Assembly: GCA_902570545.1 (NCBI GenBank)
Contig: CACFYO010000013.1
Coordinates: 1 to 19,269 of the forward strand
Length of the DNA: 19,269 nucleotides
DNA from: an uncultured Pelagibacteraceae bacterium
Lineage (GTDB): Bacteria; Pseudomonadota; Alphaproteobacteria; Pelagibacterales; Pelagibacteraceae
Direction: 5' to 3'
Shown: positions 11,407 to 18,828 of the stretch, piece by piece
How the letters are laid out: every line of letters starts with the position of its first letter
Position numbering within the stretch: position 1 is the first letter of the stretch
The notes under the pieces: model-generated
Told to the model about the DNA's origin: nothing
Databases searched by the model: none
What the model saw: only the letters and a program-made list of their open reading frames with translations
Position numbers and translations under genes: made by a program

Positions 11407-14400
11407 GTGGAAATTAAACTTGAAGACAAATATAAATTAAGTAAAGGCACTAGATTTTTAACTGGTGCCCAAGCTCTTGTTCGAGTTCCAATTGTTCAAG
11501 CAAGAAGAGACAAACAAAAAAACTTAAATACTGCATGTTACATTTCTGGCTATAGAGGATCTCCTCTAGGTGGCTACGACCAGCAGATTTTAAAAAACAA
11601 AAAATATTTGAATGAAAACAATATTTATTTTCAACCAGGAATAAATGAGGAACTCGCTGCAACTTCTCTATGGGGAACACAGCAAGTCAATCTTAGAAAA
11701 CAAGATAAATACGATGGGGTTTTTGGCATATGGTATGGTAAAGGGCCAGGAGTAGATAGAGCAGGAGATGCATTAAAACACGTAAATCTGGCAGGTACCT
11801 CAAAGTTTGGAGGCGTCATTGCTTTAATGGGGGATGACCATATATGTGAGTCCTCAACAACCTCTCATCAAAGTGAATTTGCAATGATTGATGCGATGAT
11901 ACCTTTTTTTAATCCAAGTGGCGTTCAAGAAATACTAGATTATGGAATAATAGGAATAGAATTATCAAGAAAAAGTGGATGTTGGGTAGGGATAAAGTGT
12001 GTTCATGATAACGTGAGTTCAGGAGCAACAGTTGACTTAGATGAAAATAGGTTAAATCTATTAGATATTTCAAGTGAAAACTATCCATCTGAAGGTTTAA
12101 ATATAAGACTTAAAGATACCGCTCAAGAAAAAGAATATCGACTACACCATCATAAAATAAAATATGTAAAAGAATTTTGTAAAATAAATAATTTGAATAA
12201 AATTATTTTCGACTCAGAAAATCCAAAAGTTGGAATAATTAGCACTGGAAAATCTTTTTTAGATACAAAATTAGGGCTAGAAAAAATAGGAATAAATGAA
12301 GATGTTGCCAACCAAATAGGAATTAAATTTCTTAAAATTGCTATGCCTTGGCCATTAGAGGAAACAATAATTGAAAAATTTTCGGAAAATTTAGAAAAAA
12401 TCATTGTTGTTGAAGAAAAAAGATCAATCATTGAAACACAAGTTAAAGAAATATTATTTAATAAAAATTTAAATATAAAAGTAGTTGGAAAAAATGATGA
12501 AAATAATAATGATTTATTTGTTTCTTCTGGAGCTTTAGACCCAGGAGAAATCGGTTTAAAAATATCTGAAATAATTAATTACCTTAACTTACCGGATGAA
12601 GTACATAATCTTTCAAAAAAGTTAAAGTCTTTGAAAGAAAAAATTAATTCAAATATCTCCTTAAAAAGAGTTCCACATTTCTGCTCTGGGTGCCCTCATA
12701 ATACTTCAACTAGAATACCAGAGGGTAGTAGAGCAATTACAGGTATCAGTTGTGCATACCTTGTGGAACATATGGAAAGAGATAATGAAGGCTTTTCACA
12801 AATGGGATCAGAGGGGGCAACTTGGGTTGGTGAGTCTGTTTTTAGCAATACTGACCATGTTTTTCAAAATATGGGAGATGGGACTTACATTCATTCAGGA
12901 ATTCTATCTATAAGACATGCAGTTGCAGCAAAAACTAAAATGACATTTAAGATTTTGTATAACGATGCTGTTGCGTTAACAGGAGGTCAAGCATTAGACG
13001 GATTACCAACAGTTGCGCAAATGTCTAAACAGCTTGAAGCAGAAGGTGTTGAAGAAATTGCAATAATCACAGATGAAATTGAAAAATATAGTGATAGAGG
13101 AGGTTTTGCGAAAAATTCAAAAGTTTATGACAGAAAAAATATTATAGATGTTCAAATTGAATTAAGCAAAATTAATGGAACAACTGTTATTATTTATGAT
13201 CAAACCTGCGCGGCTGAGAAAAGAAGGAGAAGAAAAAAAGGCATCTTAGAAGAGCCTAAGAAAAAAATTTTTATTAATAAAGACCTATGCGAAGGTTGTG
13301 GAGATTGTGGAGTACAATCTAATTGTGTTTCTATTGCACCTGTTGAAACTGAATATGGAAGGAAAAGACAAATTGACCAATCTTCTTGTAACAAAGATTA
13401 CACATGTGTTGATGGATTTTGTCCAAGCTTTGTAAGTCTTGAGGGAGATATAAGGCTTAAGAAAAATTATGACGATAATTTAATTAATAAAATAAATTCA
13501 AAGATAGAAGATCCAATATTGCCTGAAATTACTAAGTCTTTTGGAATAATGATTGCCGGAATTGGTGGTACAGGAGTTGTTACAATTGGAGCTGTGTTAG
13601 CAACAGCTGCTCAAATAGATGGAAAAGGATCAGGGGTTTTAGATATGACTGGGTTAGCTCAAAAAGGTGGAGCTGTTAAAAGTTTCTTAAGAATTTTTGA
13701 AAAACCAGAGGATGTAGGGGCAATAAGATTATCTTATGGTGATACAAACTTACTTCTGGGGTTTGATTTACTTGTATCAAATGATTTAGAAATAATAAAA
13801 ACCTTAGATAAAAAAATTTCAAAATTAATAGTTAATACGGATGAAGTTATGCCTGGAGATTTTACGAGAGACAAAAATTTCTACTTACCTTTTGATGAAA
13901 TGAGAGATAATTTAATTAATATAGCAGGTCAAGAAAATATAAAATTTATATCTTCAAATAAAATTACATCCAAGATTTTAGGAAATTCAATATTATCTAA
14001 TATGTTTAATGTTGGAGTTGCATATCAATCAGGCCTGATACCAATTTCAGCTTCATCGATTGAAAAAGCAATTGAATTAAATGGTGCAAGTGTAAAAGAT
14101 AATATAAACGCATTTAGATTTGGCAGACATTATGAAAATTTAAAAGATGAGGTTTTAGATATAATTAAAGATGAGCCTGAAATATTAGAAGGTTTTGAGT
14201 CAAAATATCAGAATAGATTTAAATTTTTAGAAGATTACCAGAATATAAAATATGCTGAAAAATTTGAAGAACTTGTTAGTTATGCAAGAAAGATAGATAA
14301 AAATATAGGAAATGGAAGTCAATTCTCAACAGCAGTCTTAAAAAATTATTTCAAATTAATGGCATACAAAGATGAGTATGAGGTATCAAGATTAATGACA

Positions 14401-14826
14401 AATAAAAAATTCTTAGATGATGTAAATAAAAACTTTGAAGGTGACTTTAATTACAACTTTTATTTAGCTCCACCAATCTTCAGTAAAAAAAGCAAAGTAG
14501 ACGGTAAATTACTAAAAATAAAATTTGGTGGATGGTTATTTAATGTATTCAAATTACTTTCAAAATTTAAATTTTTAAGAGGTACAAAACTTGATCCATT
14601 TGGCTATTTAAATGAAAGAAAAAAAGAAAGAGAATTAATAAGAGATTACAAGCAAACAATTACTGACATTGGAACAAAAATAAATAAATCAAACTATGAA
14701 ACGGCTGTTAAAATAGCATCAATACCTGATCAAATCAGAGGTTTTGGACATGTTAAGGAAAAGAATATAAAAGAAGCTATAAACTATAGAACAGATTTAC
14801 TTAATTCTTTTCATGAAAACACTTAA
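11407..14826 (+). CDS. Indolepyruvate:ferredoxin oxidoreductase, fused alpha/beta form
   Basis: Oxidatively decarboxylates aryl (and possibly branched) 2-oxo acids with CoA to acyl-CoA, reducing ferredoxin. This 1139 aa protein is the single-chain proteobacterial form. The N-terminal pyrimidine-binding half starts near SGYRGSPLGGYDQ. A Cys motif FCSGCPHNTSTR precedes the ThDP-binding half, with GDGTYIHSG (Gly490-Asp491) and NDAVALTGGQ (519-528). The 4Fe-4S region has Cys628, 631, 634 and 640 (CEGCGDCGVQSNC) and a further set at Cys661, 667 and 672. The gamma/pyruvate-oxidoreductase-type domain begins at GIGGTGVV (718-725), with LDMTGLAQKGGAVKSF. A lysine-rich C-terminal domain of about 230 residues completes it. 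The start is GTG at 11407, 14 nt after the previous stop. No motif is missing, so it should be active. The end overlaps the next gene by 14 nt. Confidence 0.95.
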   Translation: MEIKLEDKYKLSKGTRFLTGAQALVRVPIVQARRDKQKNLNTACYISGYRGSPLGGYDQQILKNKKYLNENNIYFQPGINEELAATSLWGTQQVNLRKQDKYDGVFGIWYGKGPGVDRAGDALKHVNLAGTSKFGGVIALMGDDHICESSTTSHQSEFAMIDAMIPFFNPSGVQEILDYGIIGIELSRKSGCWVGIKCVHDNVSSGATVDLDENRLNLLDISSENYPSEGLNIRLKDTAQEKEYRLHHHKIKYVKEFCKINNLNKIIFDSENPKVGIISTGKSFLDTKLGLEKIGINEDVANQIGIKFLKIAMPWPLEETIIEKFSENLEKIIVVEEKRSIIETQVKEILFNKNLNIKVVGKNDENNNDLFVSSGALDPGEIGLKISEIINYLNLPDEVHNLSKKLKSLKEKINSNISLKRVPHFCSGCPHNTSTRIPEGSRAITGISCAYLVEHMERDNEGFSQMGSEGATWVGESVFSNTDHVFQNMGDGTYIHSGILSIRHAVAAKTKMTFKILYNDAVALTGGQALDGLPTVAQMSKQLEAEGVEEIAIITDEIEKYSDRGGFAKNSKVYDRKNIIDVQIELSKINGTTVIIYDQTCAAEKRRRRKKGILEEPKKKIFINKDLCEGCGDCGVQSNCVSIAPVETEYGRKRQIDQSSCNKDYTCVDGFCPSFVSLEGDIRLKKNYDDNLINKINSKIEDPILPEITKSFGIMIAGIGGTGVVTIGAVLATAAQIDGKGSGVLDMTGLAQKGGAVKSFLRIFEKPEDVGAIRLSYGDTNLLLGFDLLVSNDLEIIKTLDKKISKLIVNTDEVMPGDFTRDKNFYLPFDEMRDNLINIAGQENIKFISSNKITSKILGNSILSNMFNVGVAYQSGLIPISASSIEKAIELNGASVKDNINAFRFGRHYENLKDEVLDIIKDEPEILEGFESKYQNRFKFLEDYQNIKYAEKFEELVSYARKIDKNIGNGSQFSTAVLKNYFKLMAYKDEYEVSRLMTNKKFLDDVNKNFEGDFNYNFYLAPPIFSKKSKVDGKLLKIKFGGWLFNVFKLLSKFKFLRGTKLDPFGYLNERKKERELIRDYKQTITDIGTKINKSNYETAVKIASIPDQIRGFGHVKEKNIKEAINYRTDLLNSFHENT

Positions 14827-15718
14827 CCCTTTATATTTAGCCTCTCTTTATTTGGTGTTAGCTTGTTTATTTTGGGCAGGTAACTTTATAGTTGGAAAAG
14901 CCGCAAGTATTATTGACATTCCTCCTATATCCTTAAATTTTTATAGATGGTTTTTGGCTTGGTTAGTTTTACTTCCATTCACTTATAAAGAATTGTTAAA
15001 TAACAAAAAAATAATCATAGATAATATTTTTTTATTTTCATTATTGGGAATTTTGGCTGTGACAGTTTTTAATTCAGCTCTTTTTTACTCACTGAGACAT
15101 ACTCAAGTTATTACTGGAGTACTTATGATTTCAACAGTACCAGTTATGATTATATTATTTTCATTCTTACTTAAAATTGAGAAAACAAATTTATTTCAAT
15201 TAATAGGAGTATTTCTCTCACTTACAGGCGTTTTGTTTATAATATCAAAAGCAAATTTAAATAATTTATTAAATTTATCATTTAACAAAGGAGATATTTT
15301 TGCATTAATTGCAATGTTCGCATGGTCTCTTTATTCAGCGCTTTTGAAAAAAAAGGAATTCAATCTATCTCCAATTTCTCTATTACAGGTCGTTATAACT
15401 TTTGGAGTTATTTTTCTAATTCCTATGTATTTTATTGATTATAGTTTGGGCAGTGTAATCAAATTACAATCCTCTTTTTATTTAGTTTTATTCTATGTTG
15501 TTTTTTTCCCTGGTCTAATCTCTTTTCTGTTTTGGATAAAAGGTGTTAAGCTTATTGGTGCAAATAGATCTGGAGTTTTTCTTCATTTGATGCCAATTCT
15601 AGGAGCAATAATGGCCATGATAATTTTTAATGAAAAAATTTTATTTTATCATTTCTTAGGTGCAATTTTCATAATTGCTGGTATTACAATCTCGAATAAA
15701 AGAACTCAAAATGCTTAA
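14813..15718 (+). CDS. EamA/DMT-superfamily transporter (RhaT/YdcZ-like permease)
   Basis: Inner-membrane protein of 301 aa with about ten membrane helices arranged as two EamA repeats. The first repeat opens with LVLACLFWAGNFIVGKAA and the second at about residue 155 with GDIFALIAMFAWSLYSALLKKK; this W-x-x-N/S-x-x-x-x-K pattern is the family hallmark. DMT permeases commonly export amino acids or other metabolites, but the substrate cannot be assigned. ATG 14813 is inside the oxidoreductase gene (14-nt overlap) and the end overlaps the next gene by 8 nt, so it is made with these metabolic enzymes. A role in moving an amino acid, 2-oxo acid or derivative of the neighbouring pathway is plausible but inferred only from context. 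Confidence 0.9.
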   Translation: MKTLNPLYLASLYLVLACLFWAGNFIVGKAASIIDIPPISLNFYRWFLAWLVLLPFTYKELLNNKKIIIDNIFLFSLLGILAVTVFNSALFYSLRHTQVITGVLMISTVPVMIILFSFLLKIEKTNLFQLIGVFLSLTGVLFIISKANLNNLLNLSFNKGDIFALIAMFAWSLYSALLKKKEFNLSPISLLQVVITFGVIFLIPMYFIDYSLGSVIKLQSSFYLVLFYVVFFPGLISFLFWIKGVKLIGANRSGVFLHLMPILGAIMAMIIFNEKILFYHFLGAIFIIAGITISNKRTQNA

Positions 15719-16661
15719 AGTAGCCATTTTAGACGATTACCAAAACGTTGCTCAAGAATTCATAGATTTGAAAAATCTTTCATCAAAGTTTGATATTGAG
15801 ATTTTTAGCGAACCTTTTGAAAATGAAGATAATGCTATTGAAAAATTAAAAGAATTTGAAGCCTTACTTATAATGAGAGAGAGAACTATAATAACTGCAA
15901 ATCTCATTAAAAAATTAAAAAAACTAAAATATATTTCAACAAGTGGAATGAGAAATAAAGCGATAGATTTAGATGCAGCTAAAAAGGCAAAAATTATTGT
16001 TACTGGAACTGAAATAAATTCAAATCCAACTTGTGAGTTAACATGGGCTTTAATCCTGGGTCTTGCAAGAAATATTAAAGTAGAAGTTGATAATATGTAT
16101 CAAGGTTATTGGCAGACAACAGTAGGTATTGAATTAAAAGGTAAAATATTAGGACTTATTGGTTTAGGAAAAGTTGGATCTCAGGTTGCTAAAATAGGAA
16201 AAGCTTTTGGAATGCAAGTTATGGCATGGAGTGAAAATTTAAGTCTAGATAAGTGTAAAGATCTTGATGTTTTGCCATCTAGTAAAGAGGATCTTATTCA
16301 AAACTCTGATTTTATATCAATTCATGTTCAAGGAGGAGAAAGATATAAGGATTGTATAAAGCTTGCTGAATTTGATAAAATGAAAAAAACTGCTTTTATA
16401 ATTAATACTTCAAGAGGTCCAATTGTAAACGAAGATGATTTAATTATAGCACTATCAACTAACTTAATAGCTGGTGCTGGCATTGATGTTTATGATAAAG
16501 AACCTCTACCCAGTGGTCACAAATTAAGATTTGTCCCTAACGCACTTTTGCTTCCACACGTAGGTTACGTTACAGCTGAAAATTATTCTATTTTCTATAC
16601 TCAAATGATTGAAAATTTAGAAGCCTGTGTTTCTGGTAAGCCTATTCGAGAAATAAAGTAA
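15711..16661 (+). CDS. D-isomer-specific 2-hydroxyacid dehydrogenase (SerA/PGDH-like)
   Basis: NAD(P)-dependent dehydrogenase of 316 aa interconverting a 2-oxo acid and a D-2-hydroxy acid. The Rossmann motif GLIGLGKVGSQVA starts at Gly148. The catalytic triad of the family is present: Arg235 in NTSRGPIV, Glu264 in DVYDKEPLP and His283 in LLPHVGY. The catalytic domain starts MLKVAILDDYQNVA, a very common beginning in this subfamily, so ATG 15711 is preferred to an upstream in-frame TTG at 15675, which would add 12 residues inside the EamA gene. It lacks the ACT or regulatory C-terminal domain of full-length SerA, so serine biosynthesis should not be assumed. The overlap with EamA is 8 nt and the gap to the next gene is 1 nt. 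Confidence 0.9.
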   Translation: MLKVAILDDYQNVAQEFIDLKNLSSKFDIEIFSEPFENEDNAIEKLKEFEALLIMRERTIITANLIKKLKKLKYISTSGMRNKAIDLDAAKKAKIIVTGTEINSNPTCELTWALILGLARNIKVEVDNMYQGYWQTTVGIELKGKILGLIGLGKVGSQVAKIGKAFGMQVMAWSENLSLDKCKDLDVLPSSKEDLIQNSDFISIHVQGGERYKDCIKLAEFDKMKKTAFIINTSRGPIVNEDDLIIALSTNLIAGAGIDVYDKEPLPSGHKLRFVPNALLLPHVGYVTAENYSIFYTQMIENLEACVSGKPIREIK

Positions 16662-16662
16662 A

Positions 16663-17568
16663 GTGGAATTACCAGTAGTAAATCACCCTGATTATGAAGC
16701 AAAAATTGGTGATGATAATAAATTTCCAATTAAAAAGTTTGGTGAATTAGCAAGTTTTCTTAAAAAAGAAAAGGTAGTTAAAAAGTTTTATAAACCTGAT
16801 CCATGCTCAGTAGATACACTTAAAGAAGTTCACTCGGAGGAGTATATTTTTAAAATTAAAAATAAAACATTAGAGCAAACATTGGTTAAAAAAATAGGGT
16901 TTCCTTTAGTTGATAGTGTGGTCAGAAGATCTTTAGTTGCAACAGGCGGAACGGTATTGGCCTCTAAATTAGCAATAAATTATGGAATAGCTTGTAATAC
17001 AGCTGGTGGGAGTCATCATGCTATTTATGATGAGGGAGCTGGTTTTTGTGTTTTTAATGATGTGGCTGTTGCTGCAAAGTATCTATTGAATAGAGGGTTG
17101 GCTAACAAAATCCTTATAGTCGATTTAGATGTTCACCAAGGTAACGGAAATTCAGAAATATTTAAAAATGAAAATAATGTTTTTACATTTAGTATGCACA
17201 CAAAAGTGAATTATCCACCAATTAAATCAAAAAGTGATCTGGATATTGAACTTGAACAAAACATGGAAGATGATGAGTATTTAGATATTTTAAAAAAAAA
17301 TTTAATTTTTCTAAACGATTTTAATTTTGATTTCGTATTTTATATCGCAGGTGTTGACATTCACTTAGATGATAGATTAGGTAAGTTGTGTATTACTGAC
17401 AAAGGAATTGATAAAAGAGACGAGATGGTTATTGGAAACTTTTTTAAAAGAAGAGTTCCTATTTGTGGAGTTTTAGGTGGTGGTTACAACAAAGACTTTA
17501 AAAAACTTATTGAATTACATGCAAGTTTACATAAAAATTGTACTAAATATTTAAATGACAAAAAATAA
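16663..17568 (+). CDS. Histone-deacetylase-family zinc amidohydrolase (AcuC/AphA type)
   Basis: Bacterial HDAC-fold deacetylase of 301 aa, expected to remove acyl groups from small amines (acetylpolyamine-type) or from lysines in proteins. All catalytic elements are visible: the His pair His118-His119 in GGSHHA, zinc ligands Asp156 and His158 in IVDLDVHQGNG, third ligand Asp232 in AGVDIHLDD, and the transition-state Tyr275 in GGGYN. The start at GTG 16663 gives the family-typical beginning LPVVNHPDYEAKIG followed by KFPIKKF; it lies 1 nt after the upstream stop and has no Shine-Dalgarno. The end overlaps msrB by 14 nt. The true substrate is unknown; acetylated amino acids or polyamines would fit the surrounding amino-acid genes. 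Confidence 0.92.
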   Translation: MELPVVNHPDYEAKIGDDNKFPIKKFGELASFLKKEKVVKKFYKPDPCSVDTLKEVHSEEYIFKIKNKTLEQTLVKKIGFPLVDSVVRRSLVATGGTVLASKLAINYGIACNTAGGSHHAIYDEGAGFCVFNDVAVAAKYLLNRGLANKILIVDLDVHQGNGNSEIFKNENNVFTFSMHTKVNYPPIKSKSDLDIELEQNMEDDEYLDILKKNLIFLNDFNFDFVFYIAGVDIHLDDRLGKLCITDKGIDKRDEMVIGNFFKRRVPICGVLGGGYNKDFKKLIELHASLHKNCTKYLNDKK

Positions 17569-17926
17569 TCCAAATTTAACTCATCAACAAAATAAAGTAT
17601 TATTTGAAGAAGCAACAGAACCTCCAGGTTCAAGTGAACTTAATTTTGAAAAAAGAGAGGGTAGTTATCATTGTGCAAACTGTGGAGTGAAATTGTTTGA
17701 GTCTAACACAAAGTATGAAAGTGGCTCTGGCTGGCCATCATTTTACGAGTCTCTACCTGATGCATTTGAAACTACAACAGACTATCATATTGGTTATGCC
17801 AGAACCGAGTACCATTGCAAGAATTGTGGAGGTCATCATGGTCATATATTTGACGACGGTCCACAACCCACGGGCAAAAGATACTGCAATAATGGTGTTT
17901 GCTTGGTTTTTAAACCAAACAAATAA
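17555..17926 (+). CDS. msrB: Peptide-methionine (R)-S-oxide reductase
   Basis: Repairs methionine-R-sulfoxide in oxidised proteins, using thioredoxin in the family. The compact SelR domain fills the 123 aa. Structural zinc is bound by Cys40/Cys43 (CANC) and Cys88/Cys91 (CKNCGGHHGHIF). The core has SGSGWPSF, GYARTEYHC and the catalytic Cys111 in GKRYCNNGVCLVF. Ser58 occupies the position (SGxGWPSF) where many MsrB have a resolving Cys, whereas Cys116 lies five residues after the catalytic Cys and might serve instead (inference). No signal peptide, so cytoplasmic. It starts inside the deacetylase gene and ends the tightly overlapped run of genes. Confidence 0.96.
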   Translation: MTKNNPNLTHQQNKVLFEEATEPPGSSELNFEKREGSYHCANCGVKLFESNTKYESGSGWPSFYESLPDAFETTTDYHIGYARTEYHCKNCGGHHGHIFDDGPQPTGKRYCNNGVCLVFKPNK

Positions 17927-17991
17927 TACAAACTTAAAATTATCTTGTTAAATTTTCTTGTCCAATATAGGTTTTTATATAAATACAAGTT
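17927..17991 (+). promoter_or_regulatory. Intergenic region with possible promoter for the exported pair
   Basis: This 65-nt AT-rich gap separates msrB from the barrel gene. Elements seen are TTGTTA (17945-17950) and TATAGG (17966-17971) at 15-nt spacing, and a TATATA at 17976-17981. None forms a convincing pair at 16-18 nt spacing, so a promoter is suggested mainly by the change in gene function. No Shine-Dalgarno precedes the ATG at 17992. Confidence 0.25.
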
Positions 17992-18828
17992 ATGAAAAAA
18001 ATACTTTTAATCTCATTTCTCGTTTTATTTACAAGTAATTTGAGAGCAGATGTATCCAATAATATTTCACAATACATATCTAATTTAATCCCAGGTGAGG
18101 GAGATACTGAGGTTAGTATTGATTTAAGAGAAAATAATAAACCCGACTATAGTATTCTTGCAGTAAGAGAGATTGAAAAAACCGAAAATGGAAATTTTTT
18201 TTCTCAGCTATCATTATTTAATACAGAAAAAGATAATGATGAAAGAATTGTAGCAAATATTGGCTTAGGTAAAAGATCATTAAGCCAAGATAGTACGTTA
18301 ATGTCTGGTTTCAATGTTTTTCTCGATTATGATGATGCTGGAAACTTAAGATCTAGTTTTGGCATAGAAGCAAGAAGTGCAGTTTTAGAATTTATGTACA
18401 ATTATTATTTTGGACTAGATGATGCGTCAGATGAAAAAGTTTTAGATGGATATGAGCTTGGATTAGCTTCTCAAATTCCTTATCTTCATTGGGCAGATGT
18501 ATTTGTTAATACTTATGAATGGGAAGGCGTTTCTAGAGATGATGTAAAAGGCACAAAAATTGGATCAGAATTATTATTAAGTCCAACTTTAAATCTAGAA
18601 ATTGCGTATGATGATAAAGACAAAAAGGGATTAGAAGATGAGTGGTATGCAAAAATAATGTTTGTTCATCCTCCAAGAAATAAAAATTCTTTACAAGATG
18701 GTTTCATAAGTGCAAATACATGGAGAGATCAAAAAGATATGTCTGGTCAATTGTTAACAAAAGTAAAACGTAATAATAAAATTTTTGTAGAATTTAACGG
18801 TAAATCAACAATATCGAGAGCTGATTAA
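17992..18828 (+). CDS. Inverse-autotransporter beta-domain outer-membrane protein, without passenger
   Basis: Probable outer-membrane beta-barrel related to the translocator of intimin/invasin-type (type Ve) autotransporters. A Sec signal peptide (residues 1-19, cleavage after LRA) is followed by alternating strands typical of this barrel: NIGLGKRSLSQDSTLMSGFN then VFLDYDDAGNLRSSFGIEAR, and NYYFGLDDA with GYELGLASQIPYLHWADVFV. Near the end, LLTKVKRNNKIFVEF (Arg260-Asn261-Asn262) matches the conserved post-barrel motif of the family (L-V-x-R-N-N-x-I-x-L-E-Y in intimin/invasin, from memory). The protein stops 10 residues later, so there is no Ig-like or lectin passenger; full family members usually continue for hundreds of residues. 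No LysM or other N-terminal domain is seen. Its stop overlaps the next ATG by one base. The family call is good; a role as secretion pore for the partner is inference. Confidence 0.7.
   Translation: MKKILLISFLVLFTSNLRADVSNNISQYISNLIPGEGDTEVSIDLRENNKPDYSILAVREIEKTENGNFFSQLSLFNTEKDNDERIVANIGLGKRSLSQDSTLMSGFNVFLDYDDAGNLRSSFGIEARSAVLEFMYNYYFGLDDASDEKVLDGYELGLASQIPYLHWADVFVNTYEWEGVSRDDVKGTKIGSELLLSPTLNLEIAYDDKDKKGLEDEWYAKIMFVHPPRNKNSLQDGFISANTWRDQKDMSGQLLTKVKRNNKIFVEFNGKSTISRAD

Noticed and set aside
12150..12431. Open frame on the minus strand inside the oxidoreductase gene
   Set aside because: Shadow of a strongly supported coding frame; Phe/Ser/Ile-rich without recognisable features.
15675..15710. 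In-frame TTG giving a 12-residue longer 2-hydroxyacid dehydrogenase
   Set aside because: The extra residues lie within the EamA gene and do not resemble the family N-terminus; ATG 15711 gives the typical MLKVAILDDYQ start.
17903..17918. Inverted repeat TTGGTTTTTAAACCAA at the 3' end of msrB, looking like a terminator stem
   Set aside because: Only a 6-bp stem with a 4-nt loop, it lies inside the coding sequence and is not followed by a T-run.
17697..17951. Second + strand open frame overlapping msrB
   Set aside because: It is out of frame with the unmistakable MsrB motifs and has no family features.
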